A stretch of 64,000 nt of DNA, from contig QBLS01000005.1 in the NCBI GenBank assembly GCA_003249015.1, positions 1 through 64,000 of the forward strand, given 5' to 3'. Made by a program: the position numbers and the translations under genes. A model generated the notes under the pieces. That model worked only from the letters and a program-made list of their open reading frames with translations. It was not told the DNA's origin and ran no database searches. The stretch comes from Pseudanabaena sp. (GTDB lineage: Bacteria > Cyanobacteriota > Cyanobacteriia > Pseudanabaenales > Pseudanabaenaceae). Shown in pieces: positions 9,071 through 18,425 of this stretch (within the stretch, counting starts at the first letter, position 1; each line of letters starts with the position of its first letter).

Positions 9071-9122
9071 AATGGCTTCGACTTCGCTCAGCCAACGTTG
9101 GCTGAGCGAAGTCGAAGCCATT
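9071..9122. repeat. Perfect 52-bp palindrome
   Basis: Two perfect 26-bp arms meet at AACGTT (9094-9099) with no loop. Each arm contains GGCTTCGACTTCGCTCAGCC. Partial or rearranged copies occur at 1-43 and 4941-5013. Confidence 0.85.
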
Positions 9123-9128
9123 AATCCC

Positions 9129-9153
9129 AAAAAGCTGGCAAAGCCAGCTTTTT
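9129..9153. terminator. Bidirectional intrinsic terminator
   Basis: Stem AAAAAGCTGGC / GCCAGCTTTTT with an AAA loop and a following T-rich run, seven bases short of the metK stop. It serves the SRPBCC gene on the plus strand and metK on the minus strand. Confidence 0.8.
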
Positions 9154-9159
9154 TATTTT

Positions 9160-10398
9160 TTAAAGATACTTTTTCAAGGCTTCAACTTTGTCGAGTTTTT
9201 CCCAAGGTAGATCTAGATCATTGCGTCCCATGTGACCATAGGCGGCAACATCTTGATAAAAACGACCGTTGCGATCGCCTGGCAGCTTCTGCAAATCAAA
9301 GTTTTTGATGATTGCCGCAGGGCGCAAATCAAAATTATCTTTCACTAGGCGGAGCAAAGTTTCTTCGTCCACCTTGCCAGTGCCGAAGGTTTCGATATGC
9401 ATACTGGTAGGACGAGCCACACCGATCGCATAACTAATTTGCAATTCACACTTACTAGCCAAACCAGCGGCAACAATGTTTTTCGCAGCATGGCGAGTCG
9501 CGTAGGCAGCACTGCGATCGACCTTTGTAGGATCTTTGCCCGAAAAAGCACCACCACCATGACGGGCATAGCCGCCGTAGGTGTCAACAATAATTTTGCG
9601 TCCTGTTAGCCCCGAATCTCCCTGTGGCCCCCCAATTACAAATTTGCCTGTGGGGTTAACCAAGTAGCGAGTTTGTTCGCTAGGCTTAACCGAGGTGTCC
9701 GCAAAGCTAGGTAAAACCACATGAGTCCATAGATCTGCCTTAATACGCTCTTGGACTTTGGCTTCATCGGTGATGCCATCGATCGCTGCATCATGTTGGG
9801 TGGAAATTAAAATTGTGTCAATCTCAACGGGCTTGTCACCTTCATAAACCACAGTGACTTGAGTTTTGCCGTCAGGACGGAGATATGGCAAAGTGCCATT
9901 TTTACGAACTACTGATAACTGACGCGCTAGACGGTGGGCTAGAGCGATCGGCATGGGCATATACTCTGGAGTCTCATCACAGGCAAACCCAAACATAATC
10001 CCTTGATCGCCCGCGCCAACTGCTTCAAGAGCAGCGTCTTCTTCTGCCCCAGTGCGGACTTCATGGGCGACATTTACCCCTTGAGCAATGTCTGGAGACT
10101 GCTCATCAAGCGCCACCATGACTGCACAGCTATTTGCGGAAAACCCGTTGTCTGCATTGGTATAACCAATTTCTGCAATTTTTTTACGGGCAATATCAAC
10201 ATAATTGACATGAGCTTTTGTGGTGATTTCCCCTGTAATCAAGACTAGACCAGTGTTGACCACAACCTCGGCCGCGACACGCGATCGGGGGTCTTGAGCC
10301 AGTAAGTTATCAAGAATCGTATCGGAGATCTGATCACAGATTTTGTCTGGATGACCTTCCGTAACTGACTCAGATGTAAATAAGAAGCGACTAGCCAA
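9160..10398 (-). CDS. metK: S-adenosylmethionine synthase
   Basis: Makes S-adenosylmethionine from methionine and ATP in the cytoplasm. The 412-residue protein has the complete family pattern: the N-terminal [16 protein letters not shown] (ATP and methionine contacts), [10 protein letters not shown], the [21 protein letters not shown] central block, [19 protein letters not shown] (phosphate loop), and the C-terminal [12 protein letters not shown]. The start at 10398 gives [16 protein letters not shown] and is preceded by AGGAGG on the minus strand. It is a single gene. I looked for a SAM riboswitch in the upstream gap and saw only palindromic repeats. Confidence 0.97.
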   Translation of the reverse strand: MASRFLFTSESVTEGHPDKICDQISDTILDNLLAQDPRSRVAAEVVVNTGLVLITGEITTKAHVNYVDIARKKIAEIGYTNADNGFSANSCAVMVALDEQSPDIAQGVNVAHEVRTGAEEDAALEAVGAGDQGIMFGFACDETPEYMPMPIALAHRLARQLSVVRKNGTLPYLRPDGKTQVTVVYEGDKPVEIDTILISTQHDAAIDGITDEAKVQERIKADLWTHVVLPSFADTSVKPSEQTRYLVNPTGKFVIGGPQGDSGLTGRKIIVDTYGGYARHGGGAFSGKDPTKVDRSAAYATRHAAKNIVAAGLASKCELQISYAIGVARPTSMHIETFGTGKVDEETLLRLVKDNFDLRPAAIIKNFDLQKLPGDRNGRFYQDVAAYGHMGRNDLDLPWEKLDKVEALKKYL

Positions 10399-10443
10399 CT
10401 ATGTTTCCTCCTAAACGCAAGAAGTGTAAGGCAAAATTTTGTG

Positions 10444-10597
10444 TAAGTAGAGAGGGCTTGGTAGAACCAAGCCCTCTCTACTTATCTGTTTAAAGATTTA
10501 TTAATCATAGTACAAGGGGTTATCGTTACAGCGCTTTGCGCTGTAACCAAGAAAGATTTTGAAAGCGTTGCTTTGCAACGCTTTCAAAATCTTTCTT
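10444..10597. repeat. Three consecutive palindromes upstream of metK
   Basis: Perfect hairpins lie at 10444-10484 (AAGTAGAGAGGGCTTGG arm), 10525-10547 (GTTACAGCGC / GCGCTGTAAC) and 10549-10597 (AAGAAAGATTTTGAAAGCGT arm). The third type recurs at 11832-11880, around 26070-26105 and at 27921-27969. Confidence 0.8.
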
Positions 10598-10609
10598 GAG
10601 TTTTTCTTG

Positions 10610-11797
10610 CTAATTTTGCAGCTTTTTCTCTAGCTTTTGACTGGCTTGTGACAACGAAAAGCAAAATATCCAGTAAATAAAAGCAACGAATATATAGACT
10701 TCGGCATAGCGTCCAATAAACTCTGGTTGCGATAAGACTGTGCGAGCCACACCCATAAGATCGACTAAACCCACGATCGCTACTAAAGAGGTGTCTTTAA
10801 ATAATCCAATGAACTGTCCCACAATCGCAGGTATGGAAGCTTTCAGAGCTTGAGGAAGCACAATCAAAATCGTGGTAAACACAGGGTTTAAGCCTAAAGC
10901 TCTCGCCGCTTCCCCTTGTCCTTTGGGGATGGATTGCAATCCGCCCCGTACATTTTCCGCAAGGTAAGCAGCGCTAAAAAGCACAAAAGCAGCGATCGCT
11001 CTTAACACCCGATCAATCTCCAATCCTGCTGGCAAAAATAAGGGCAGCATGACCTGTGCCATAAACAAAATCCCGATCAGGGGCAAGCCGCGCACTAGCT
11101 CAATATAAAAAATGCAAAACAGCTTAATTATGGGTAAAGTACTCTGCCGTCCCAAGGCTAGTAATACCCCTAAGGGAAACGAAAACACAATCCCCGAAAT
11201 TGCTACCAACAGGGTCAATACTAAGCCGTTCCAAACATCCACATCAACGGCGGCTAGTCCCATATTTCCACCAATTAACCACAATGAAGTTGGCAGGGAC
11301 AGGAACCACAAAATTGATAAAACTAATGAGCTTCGGGAGGATTTTTTAGCCTGTTGCCCAATCACAAATCCAAAGGCGATCGCGCCGACCGATATCAGCA
11401 CTAGCATTTTAGAGGCAAGGTCAGTTGGCAATAAAATAGCGGCTGCTACGGATATGGAGCCAATCGTCACAGCTACAAATCGACTAAATCTGCCCCATAG
11501 TCCCCAAGAAATTCCTGCAAGAAGTCCCGTAATGATCAGCACTGCCCATAATCGCCAGATCTGCTCCATAGGGTAAAGCCCAACTAGAAACAAGCGGAGA
11601 TTGCTACTCACCACCGACCACTGAGCTTGGGTCGTCGCCCAAAACCACAGACCACCAACAACTTGATAAAGCAACCAGACACAAAATACTGTCAGTAAAC
11701 TACTTAGCCAACCATTAAATAGATTGCTCTTTGTCCAGAGGATAATTCTTTGCGAGTAGGGCAAAGATATTAACGAAGAGTCTTGATCTTGCTGCAT
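10610..11797 (-). CDS. Amino-acid ABC transporter permease (HisM/BztC-like)
   Basis: A 395-residue integral membrane protein with about eight hydrophobic segments. The C-terminal half is the binding-protein-dependent transport permease domain. It contains the EAA loop (GEAARALGLNPVFTTILIVLPQAL), which contacts the ATPase, and the ELVRGLPLIGILFMAQ helix typical of polar amino-acid permeases of the HisM/BztC/NatG class. No sister permease, ATPase or binding protein is next to it, so this subunit must work with partners encoded elsewhere; in cyanobacteria split loci for such systems are usual. The substrate cannot be read from the sequence. Confidence 0.88.
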   Translation of the reverse strand: MQQDQDSSLISLPYSQRIILWTKSNLFNGWLSSLLTVFCVWLLYQVVGGLWFWATTQAQWSVVSSNLRLFLVGLYPMEQIWRLWAVLIITGLLAGISWGLWGRFSRFVAVTIGSISVAAAILLPTDLASKMLVLISVGAIAFGFVIGQQAKKSSRSSLVLSILWFLSLPTSLWLIGGNMGLAAVDVDVWNGLVLTLLVAISGIVFSFPLGVLLALGRQSTLPIIKLFCIFYIELVRGLPLIGILFMAQVMLPLFLPAGLEIDRVLRAIAAFVLFSAAYLAENVRGGLQSIPKGQGEAARALGLNPVFTTILIVLPQALKASIPAIVGQFIGLFKDTSLVAIVGLVDLMGVARTVLSQPEFIGRYAEVYIFVAFIYWIFCFSLSQASQKLEKKLQN

Positions 11798-12115
11798 AGG
11801 GGGACAGGCTCGATTAAGTTACATAAACCACAAGAAATTTTTTGAAAGTGTTGCAAAGCAACACTTTCAAAAAATTTCTTGGTTTGGGGTTGAGCGCAAA
11901 GCGCTGAAAAGCCGTAACAAAAGAAAATACTTCTTCTCCATCGCCAGATTACACCATAAAAACCAAGGATTATGGTTGCGGCGCTACACCGTAACTCTGC
12001 AGAAGTCTTATCAAAAACCAGTTTTGATTTGCTAGCGCCGTAGGCGCTAGCAAATCAAAACTGGTTTTTGGGTTTTTAGTGCGTTAAACTGAGCTATGTC
12101 CCTCAACTCGTGGTT
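11798..12115. other. Intergenic region with two long palindromes
   Basis: No gene. Hairpin 11832-11880 (AAGAAATTTTTTGAAAGTGT arm) and hairpin 12012-12070 (CAAAAACCAGTTTTGATTTG arm, core GCTAGCGCC/GGCGCTAGC). This gap lies between the divergent ABC permease and glyS genes and must contain both promoters. Confidence 0.6.
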
Positions 12116-14239
12116 ATGGCAAGTTTTTTATTAGAAGTTGGTACCGAAGAATTACCCGCTAGCTTTATCGTGGATGCCTTGCGGCAGTGGCAGGAGCGCA
12201 TCCCCAAGAGTTTAGATGAACACCAACTAACCACGAGTAAGATTAATGTCTATGGGACACCCCGCCGCCTTGCTGTGCTGATCGAGGGCTTACCTGTACA
12301 ACAAAGCGATCGCACCATTGAGATTAAGGGGCCAGCCCTTGGATCAGCATTTGTCAATGGCGACCCTGCGGGCGAACCGACAAAAGCTTTGCTAGGCTTT
12401 GTCAAATCCAAGGGTATTGAACTGAAAGATACTTTTATTAAAGAAACTGACAAGGGAGCTTTCGTTTTTGCCAATCAGCAGATGATTGGGCGTGAAACCA
12501 CCACAATTTTGCAAGAGCTAGCCCCCTCATGGATCACAGGGCTAGAGGGCAAGCGCTTAATGCGCTGGGGCAATGGCGATCTTAAATTTCCGCGTCCGAT
12601 TCGTTGGCTCGTATCTCTGTTTAACTCCAAAGTTCTGCCCATTAGCTTAGAAAATGTCCAAAGCGATCGCGTTAGTAAAGGACATCGAGTACTACATCCG
12701 CGATCGGTAGTTATCGACACCGCTAACGACTATGTAGAGACTCTGCGCGAAGCCTTTGTCCTCGTTGATGGAAAAGAAAGACAGAAACATATTCTCACCC
12801 AAGTACATAGCATCGTTGAGTTATTTGGGGGTCGAGCCGAAGTTCCCGATGACTTATTAGAAGAAGTTACCTACCTAGTCGAGTTCCCCACTGCCGTAAT
12901 TGGTGAATTTGAACGGGAATTTTTGGAACTACCTCAACCAGTCATTAAAACGGAAATGGTTGCCCATCAGCGTTACTTCCCAGTCTATTCTGTCGATAAC
13001 CCTGAGCAATTACTGCCTCGTTTCCTAACAATTTCCAATGGCGATCCTGATAAATCCCGTCTCATTTCTGCTGGAAATGGGCGGGTAATTAGAGCGCGTC
13101 TTGCTGACGGCAAGTTCTTCTACGACAGCGATCGCGCTGTGCATTTAGAAACTTTCTTACCATTGCTAGAAAAAGTTACTTTTCAGGCTCAGCTTGGTTC
13201 AGTTGCCGAAAAAGTAGACAGGATTAGGGCGATCGCGAAGTTGGTAATTCAATCTATTCCTAATCTTCAAATTCCAGAAGCAGACTATCAATTGATAGAT
13301 CGCACCGCTCAACTTTGCAAAGCCGATCTTGTGACCCAAATGGTCAAGGAATTTCCTGAATTGCAGGGACAAATGGGCTATTACTATGCGCTCTCTAGCC
13401 AAGAACCCCTCGCCGTTGCCACAGGGATTCGAGAACATTATCAACCCAAGGGCGCGGGTGATACATTGCCCACTTCCCTAACAGGCAAGATCATCGCTAT
13501 CAGCGATCGCATTGATACCCTCGTTGGCATTTTTGGCTTAGGAATCATTCCCACAGGATCGTCTGATCCCTTTGCCCTGCGCCGTGCCGCCACTGGTGTC
13601 GTCCAAATCGCTTGGGACAGTGACTTCGCCCTCAACTTGCCCCAGTTATTGCAAGGAGCTGTGGAAATATATGCAGAAAAGAACTTGCTTGCTAAACCTA
13701 TGTCCGATGTCTTAGAAAGCTTACACAAATGGTTTAAACAACGGTGCGAGACAATTCTGACGGAACAAGTTGAGTATGATCTTGTCGATGCCGTCTTGGG
13801 CGGAGAGGATTTTGCTTACACCCTACAAAGTCTGAGTAACCTAAAGCGCATCAAAGAACGCGCCTTTTTCTTGCAAGAGTCTCGCAATGAAAAGACCCTT
13901 GGCGAAATTTTAGAGCCAATCGTCAGAGCCTCTCGCCTTGCGGTACAGGGTAACTTGGACACCGCGATCCTAGATGTAACCGCAGTTATAAACCCCGACA
14001 CTTTAATAGAATCTGCGGAAAAAGACTTATATCAAGAGATTGTTGCCTTACCAAATCAGCCTAGCGATCGGCAACTTATGGAAGGTATTAAATCACTGTC
14101 CCCATCTCTAGCCAAATTTTTTGAAGATGTTCTAGTAATGGCTGACGATCCTTTAGTCCGTCAAAACCGTCTAAATCTGCTTTGCCTTATCCGCAATTAC
14201 AGTCGTCAGTTAGCTGACTTTCGAGCAATCCGAGGCTAA
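12116..14239 (+). CDS. glyS: Glycyl-tRNA synthetase, beta subunit
   Basis: The tRNA-recognising beta subunit of the bacterial alpha2-beta2 glycyl-tRNA synthetase. I prefer ATG 12116, which gives 707 residues opening MASFLLEVGTEELPASF, the family's hallmark start; an in-frame GTG lies two codons earlier at 12110. Conserved blocks include RPIRWLVSLF, the MVAHQRYFPV segment, KRLMRWGNGDLKFPRP, the HD-like AQLCKADLVTQMVKEFPELQG segment, and GSSDPFALRRAATG. The C-terminal anticodon-binding-like domain is complete. The alpha subunit is not in the window, as usual in cyanobacteria, where glyQ and glyS are unlinked. Confidence 0.96.
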   Translation: MASFLLEVGTEELPASFIVDALRQWQERIPKSLDEHQLTTSKINVYGTPRRLAVLIEGLPVQQSDRTIEIKGPALGSAFVNGDPAGEPTKALLGFVKSKGIELKDTFIKETDKGAFVFANQQMIGRETTTILQELAPSWITGLEGKRLMRWGNGDLKFPRPIRWLVSLFNSKVLPISLENVQSDRVSKGHRVLHPRSVVIDTANDYVETLREAFVLVDGKERQKHILTQVHSIVELFGGRAEVPDDLLEEVTYLVEFPTAVIGEFEREFLELPQPVIKTEMVAHQRYFPVYSVDNPEQLLPRFLTISNGDPDKSRLISAGNGRVIRARLADGKFFYDSDRAVHLETFLPLLEKVTFQAQLGSVAEKVDRIRAIAKLVIQSIPNLQIPEADYQLIDRTAQLCKADLVTQMVKEFPELQGQMGYYYALSSQEPLAVATGIREHYQPKGAGDTLPTSLTGKIIAISDRIDTLVGIFGLGIIPTGSSDPFALRRAATGVVQIAWDSDFALNLPQLLQGAVEIYAEKNLLAKPMSDVLESLHKWFKQRCETILTEQVEYDLVDAVLGGEDFAYTLQSLSNLKRIKERAFFLQESRNEKTLGEILEPIVRASRLAVQGNLDTAILDVTAVINPDTLIESAEKDLYQEIVALPNQPSDRQLMEGIKSLSPSLAKFFEDVLVMADDPLVRQNRLNLLCLIRNYSRQLADFRAIRG

Positions 14240-14244
14240 AGCTT

Positions 14245-14287
14245 AAAAAACAAGATGGCGGCGCATCGCGCCGCCATCTTGTTTTTT
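14245..14287. terminator. Hairpin terminator after glyS
   Basis: Perfect stem AAAAAACAAGATGGCGGCGC / GCGCCGCCATCTTGTTTTTT with an ATC loop, beginning six bases after the glyS stop and ending in a T run. It belongs to the GGCGGCGC repeat family and seems to act as a terminator here. Confidence 0.75.
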
Positions 14288-14381
14288 ATTTGTCCTAACG
14301 GACTTGCAAAAGCTATAATCCACAATAGTGTTGTCACACTTTCGTGAATTGGGATAACATAAAAAATTAAAAGGAGTAAAG

Positions 14382-14834
14382 ATGTCAGGAGTATATAAAT
14401 TAGAAATAACTGAGAGTGAAGAAGAGTTAAAAGAACTGCTGGATAAGCAAAAAACAGCTTCCGACAAAGAGCGCGTGCAAGTATTGTATTTACTGAAAAG
14501 TAAGCAAGCAGGGACAGTCCGAGCTGCTGCAACGCAAATTGGCAGGAATCGCACCACGGTTCAAGAATGGTTAAAAGGTTATAGAGAGGGCGGAATCACA
14601 GGCATACTTACCCATAAACCGAGGGCAGGAAGAAAGCCCAAAATTCCCTATTGGGCGCAACAGGCATTGGATAAACAATTGCAGCAGGAAGATGGGTTTA
14701 ATAGTTATGGCGAGATCCGTCAATGGTTGCAAGACAAGTTAGGAATTGAGAGTACTTACAAGAATGTGCATGACTTGGTGCATTACCGCTTGAAAGCTAG
14801 CCCAAAATCAGCCCATCGCATTAGCCAAGAATGA
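14382..14834 (+). CDS. IS630-type helix-turn-helix ORF lacking the DDE domain
   Basis: A 150-residue protein that corresponds to the DNA-binding half of an IS630/Tc1-like transposase. It has a helix-turn-helix (about 45-75: AAATQIGRNRTTVQEWLKGY), the basic linker HKPRAGRKPKI, and a second winged-helix-like part ending in STYKNVHDLVHYRLKAS. No DDE catalytic domain follows: the stop codon coincides with the first bases of a 61-bp palindrome (14833-14893), and the reading frames beyond carry no transposase. It has a good ribosome site (AAGGAG before ATG 14382). It is either a transposase remnant or an HTH domain kept as a regulator. Confidence 0.72.
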   Translation: MSGVYKLEITESEEELKELLDKQKTASDKERVQVLYLLKSKQAGTVRAAATQIGRNRTTVQEWLKGYREGGITGILTHKPRAGRKPKIPYWAQQALDKQLQQEDGFNSYGEIRQWLQDKLGIESTYKNVHDLVHYRLKASPKSAHRISQE

Positions 14835-14893
14835 CGCAATCAATAAACAGCATTGTGCAGCGAAGCTGCACAATGCTGTTTATTGATTGCGTC
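14833..14893. repeat. 61-bp palindrome truncating the HTH ORF
   Basis: Arms GACGCAATCAATAAACAGCA... and its complement close on a GAA loop (core GTGCAGC-GAA-GCTGCAC). The first two bases form part of the TGA stop of the HTH ORF. Confidence 0.85.
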
Positions 14894-14934
14894 GCTAATT
14901 CAAAAACTTCTCTGCAAGCTGTAATATCGTAGTT

Positions 14935-15723
14935 ATGTATAACAGCTTTTACTCTTCTCACGATCGCATTTATAACTTTGAAGAATTAGACTTTCCGTTA
15001 GATGGTGTAACCCTCTCTGACTTAAGTACAAAGCGTCCCTTCGTGATCTTCAACATGGTGTCAAGTGTCGATGGCAAAGCAACCACCTACAAAGGAGAAC
15101 TAGGCAGCTTAGGATCGCGTCCCGATCGCTTACTCATGAAAAGATTGCGATCGCAAGTTGATGCTGTATTAGTTGGTGGCCAGACTTTACGCCGAGATTT
15201 GTTCATTCCCACTGTGCCAGCCGAGTTAGCCGCAGAGCGTCAAAAAAACTTCACGAAACCACAACCCTTGGGAATGGTGATTACCAACTCAGGTGACTTG
15301 CCAAGGGAACATCGTTTTTGGGAAGCAGGAAAAGAGTGGCGCATGGTAATCACTGGCGAAGATACACAGCTTGAGCCTTGGTTGGAGGATCAAGCGCAGA
15401 TTATCAGATTCCCAACCGTACAGGGTGAAATTGATTTAAAAGCAGTATTGCAAGTTTTATTTGCGAAATTTGATGTCAAGCGCCTCTTAGTGGAAGGTGG
15501 AGCAGCGCTAAATTATGCATTGATCTCTCAAGGGTTTGGCGATGAGCTATTTCTCAGTTTTGCGCCCTATGTTGTGGGTGGGATCGAAAATATGTCGATT
15601 ATCGCAGGCAAGGGCTATGGTTTGGGTGAGGGGGATTTAGCTAAATTAAAGTTGCGATCGCTCTACCACCACGACTCTGAATTATTTTTGCGATATCAAT
15701 TTATCAGGGCTATTGGCATATAA
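14935..15723 (+). CDS. RibD C-terminal-domain reductase (dihydrofolate reductase fold)
   Basis: A 262-residue protein carrying one RibD_C domain from about residue 34 to the end. The typical opening FNMVSSVDGKATT, the Arg/Asp helix (SRPDRLLMKRLRSQVDAVLVGGQT) and the GGAALNYALISQG segment (LLVEGG motif) are visible. In full RibD this domain reduces the ribosylaminouracil intermediate of riboflavin synthesis with NADPH. Here the N-terminal deaminase domain is absent, so it may be a stand-alone reductase of that pathway or a paralogue with another pyrimidine-like substrate. It is followed 27 bases later by hsdR, but nothing suggests a functional link. Confidence 0.85.
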   Translation: MYNSFYSSHDRIYNFEELDFPLDGVTLSDLSTKRPFVIFNMVSSVDGKATTYKGELGSLGSRPDRLLMKRLRSQVDAVLVGGQTLRRDLFIPTVPAELAAERQKNFTKPQPLGMVITNSGDLPREHRFWEAGKEWRMVITGEDTQLEPWLEDQAQIIRFPTVQGEIDLKAVLQVLFAKFDVKRLLVEGGAALNYALISQGFGDELFLSFAPYVVGGIENMSIIAGKGYGLGEGDLAKLKLRSLYHHDSELFLRYQFIRAIGI

Positions 15724-15750
15724 TCTAAAAAATACTAGTTAAATTCACGA

Positions 15751-18156
15751 GTGAAAGATAAACAGGAACTTTCAGAGCAGGATATTTGTACGCAGTATAT
15801 TCTTCCTGCTTTGGTTCGTGCGGGGTGGGATATTCGCAAGCAAGTGCGAGAACAGGTTTATTTTACGGATGGGCGGATTTATGTGAAGGGGGACAAGACG
15901 CAACGGGGTAAGGCGAAAAAAGCGGATTATGTGCTGTATTACAAGCCGAATATCCCGATCGCTATTATCGAGGCTAAGAAAAATACGTTTGCTGTTAGTG
16001 CGGGGATGCAGCAGGCTTTGGACTATGCCGATATTTTGGATTTGCCTGTGGCTTTTAGCTCTAATGGTGATGGATTTTTGGAGCATGACAAATCTGGATT
16101 TTCAGAGGTAATTGAGCGTGAGTTGAGTTTGGATGATTTCCCTAGTCCTGATGAACTTTGGCAGAAATACAAAAAGTTTAAGGGGATTGAAACTCCTGAA
16201 GCGGAACAGATTGCTAGTTTTGATTATTTCTTTGATAGTAAGGGGCGACAACCGCGTTATTATCAGCAGATTGCGATTAATCGCACGGTAGAGGCGATCG
16301 CTAAGGGACAGGATCGCTTATTGCTAGTGATGGCGACGGGTTCGGGTAAGACCTATACGGCTTTTCAGATTATTCATCGGCTCTGGAAAAATGGCACTAA
16401 GAAACGGATTTTGTTTTTAGCCGATCGCACTGCGCTGATCAGTCAGACTAAACGTGGGGATTTTAAGCATTTTAAGAATAAGATGACGGTGATTAAGAAC
16501 AAGAATATTGATACTGCCTTTGAAATTTATTTGGCTCTGTATCAGGGTTTAGTTAATTATGAAGATGATATTCTTGATGCCTATCGTGAGTTTAGTCCCG
16601 ACTTTTTTGATTTGATCGTGATTGATGAATGCCATCGGGGTAGTGCGGCGGAAGATAGCAAATGGCGCGAGATTTTAGAATATTTCAGTTCGGCGACCCA
16701 TGTGGGTTTGACGGCGACCCCCAAGGAAACGAAGGAGATTTCTAATATTGAATATTTTGGGGATCCGATCTATACCTATTCGCTGAAACAGGGGATTGAT
16801 GATGGGTTTCTCGCTCCTTACAAGGTAATTCGAGTTGGTTTGAATGTGGATTTGGAGGGATATCGCCCAGAGGTAGGTAAGCGCGATAAGTCGGGGAATT
16901 TGATCGACGATCGCTTGTATAACCTCGAGGATTTTGATCGCAATTTGGTAATTGACGATCGCACTAAGGCTGTGGCGAAACGGGTAATGGAGTATTTGCA
17001 AAAGACAGATGTGTATGCGAAGACGATAATTTTTTGTGTGGATACGGAACATGCGGAGAGAATGCGTCAGGCGATTTCTAATGAAGCGGCGGATCTGGTG
17101 CGAGAGAACTATAAATATGTGATGCGAATTACGGGTGAGGATAAGCTGGGTAAATTGGAATTAGATAATTTCACTAATCCTGAAGAACGTTATCCTGTGA
17201 TTGCTACAACTTCTAAATTAATGACAACGGGGGTGGATGCTCAGACCTGTAAGTTAATTGTGTTGGATTCTAATATCCAGTCACCGACGGAGTTTAAGCA
17301 AATTATTGGACGAGGCACAAGGATTAATGAGCAGTTTGATAAGCGCTATTTTACGATCATGGACTTTCGGAATGTGACCGATCAATTTAGCGATCGCAGT
17401 TTTGATGGCGATCCTGTGATGATTAAGGAAGTGCGCGAGGGTGTGCCGTTGACGGATGAGGATATTAGCGGCAATATTACCGAACGAGTTATCGATCAAG
17501 CGACGGGTGAGGTGCTAAATTTTGGGACGGATGCTAAGTCTGTACCATATACACCAACGATTATTAGTGGTGGGGCTGTGGTTTCTGAATCCCGCGATAA
17601 GGTCTATGTAACGGGTGTGAATGTGGAAATTCTCAATGAGAGAATTCAGTATTTAAACGACAATGGGGACTTGGTGACAGCTAGCTTAAAGGACTATACC
17701 AAACAGAGTTTGCTGCGAAAATTTAGCAGTTTGGATGATTTCTTGAGTAGCTGGGATGAGGCTGATAAAAAGAGTGCTTTGATTGCGGAATTATCAGATC
17801 AGGGAATCGTATTAGAAGATTTACAAAAATCTATTCAGAAGGATTTAGATCTGTTTGATTTGATTTGTTATGTGGCTTGGGGACAGCCGCCTCTGACACG
17901 CAAGGAAAGGGCGGATAATGTGCGTAAGCGTAATTGTTTTGCGAAGTATGGGGTGGCGGTGCGATCAGTTTTAGATACTTTGCTAGAGAAGTATGCGTCA
18001 GATGGGATTGAGAATATTGAGGATCTTTCGGTTTTAAAGTTAGAATCCTTTAAGAAATATGGCGCACCAAAACAGATTATCGATTTATTTGGCGGTAAGT
18101 CTCGATATATTGAGGTTTTACGCGAGTTAAAGACTGAGTTGTATCAAGCCGCTTAA
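15751..18156 (+). CDS. hsdR: Type I restriction enzyme, R subunit (EcoEI-like)
   Basis: The motor and nuclease subunit of a type I restriction-modification system: it translocates DNA using ATP and cuts at a distance. The 801-residue protein begins with the PD-(D/E)XK nuclease (about 10-130). In that domain the sequence KADYVLYYKPN..IAIIEAKKN supplies Asp, Glu and Lys. A superfamily 2 helicase follows: Walker A MATGSGKTYTA near residue 194, DECHRGS as motif II, TATPKET as motif III, and QIIGRGTRINEQ as motif VI. The C-terminal EcoEI_R_C-type region follows. The start is GTG 15751. The subunit comes first in the locus and is separated from hsdM by two copies of a small two-gene module. Confidence 0.94.
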   Translation: MKDKQELSEQDICTQYILPALVRAGWDIRKQVREQVYFTDGRIYVKGDKTQRGKAKKADYVLYYKPNIPIAIIEAKKNTFAVSAGMQQALDYADILDLPVAFSSNGDGFLEHDKSGFSEVIERELSLDDFPSPDELWQKYKKFKGIETPEAEQIASFDYFFDSKGRQPRYYQQIAINRTVEAIAKGQDRLLLVMATGSGKTYTAFQIIHRLWKNGTKKRILFLADRTALISQTKRGDFKHFKNKMTVIKNKNIDTAFEIYLALYQGLVNYEDDILDAYREFSPDFFDLIVIDECHRGSAAEDSKWREILEYFSSATHVGLTATPKETKEISNIEYFGDPIYTYSLKQGIDDGFLAPYKVIRVGLNVDLEGYRPEVGKRDKSGNLIDDRLYNLEDFDRNLVIDDRTKAVAKRVMEYLQKTDVYAKTIIFCVDTEHAERMRQAISNEAADLVRENYKYVMRITGEDKLGKLELDNFTNPEERYPVIATTSKLMTTGVDAQTCKLIVLDSNIQSPTEFKQIIGRGTRINEQFDKRYFTIMDFRNVTDQFSDRSFDGDPVMIKEVREGVPLTDEDISGNITERVIDQATGEVLNFGTDAKSVPYTPTIISGGAVVSESRDKVYVTGVNVEILNERIQYLNDNGDLVTASLKDYTKQSLLRKFSSLDDFLSSWDEADKKSALIAELSDQGIVLEDLQKSIQKDLDLFDLICYVAWGQPPLTRKERADNVRKRNCFAKYGVAVRSVLDTLLEKYASDGIENIEDLSVLKLESFKKYGAPKQIIDLFGGKSRYIEVLRELKTELYQAA

Positions 18157-18167
18157 TTTGATTTATG

Positions 18168-18207
18168 ATTTTTGTAAGGGCAATTCATGAATTGCCCTTA
18201 CAAAAAT
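18168..18207. repeat. Perfect 40-bp palindrome after hsdR
   Basis: Two perfect 20-bp arms (ATTTTTGTAAGGGCAATTCA) with no spacer, 12 bases after the hsdR stop. It may be a terminator-like or mobile palindrome. It lies upstream of the first small gene and only appears to lengthen that gene's reading frame. Confidence 0.85.
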
Positions 18208-18221
18208 ATGTTCATGTGATA

Positions 18222-18425
18222 ATGGGTAAGAAAAGGGATCTTAAACAAATTGATGCGATCGCTAATGAATTTCATATCCGAGGCGACTTGAGAGAATCTT
18301 TTGGAGAGTTTATTGAGGAACAAAAAAATCTGGGTTATGGTGGCAGCTTAAATGCTAAAAGAGGTTTTACCTATAAAGAACTTCGTGAAAAAGCTAAGGA
18401 ATTTTTAGAGGAGAAGGGTTTATGA
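18222..18425 (+). CDS. Small charged protein, copy 1 of a duplicated two-gene module
   Basis: A 67-residue protein, start ATG 18222 (MGKKRDLKQIDAIA). The frame is open upstream to 18165, but that part is only the palindrome. I chose this start because the second copy at 19022 begins with the same residues. It is rich in Lys, Glu and Arg and predicted mostly helical. It overlaps the next gene by four bases (ATGA), so the two are translationally coupled. The KKRDLKQID...FGEFIE...FTYKEL..KAKEFL pattern recalls small domains seen near polymorphic-toxin or toxin-antitoxin loci, but I cannot name the family. It shares only about 36 of 65 residues with copy 2. Confidence 0.7.
   Translation: MGKKRDLKQIDAIANEFHIRGDLRESFGEFIEEQKNLGYGGSLNAKRGFTYKELREKAKEFLEEKGL

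Noticed and set aside
10399-10609. SAM riboswitch upstream of metK
   Set aside because: The stretch is explained by three simple palindromes; no multi-stem riboswitch core was recognised.
12250-13728. Several minus-strand frames within glyS
   Set aside because: Shadow frames of a complete glyS; no ribosome sites and no recognisable product.
15772-17052. Open frames on the minus strand inside hsdR
   Set aside because: They are antisense shadows of a strong, motif-complete helicase gene; their translations are low-complexity Ile/Leu/Arg-rich and have no start context.
18165-18221. Upstream extension of the first small gene
   Set aside because: The extra 19 codons are the 40-bp palindrome; the paralogue at 19022 begins directly with MGKKRDLKQ.
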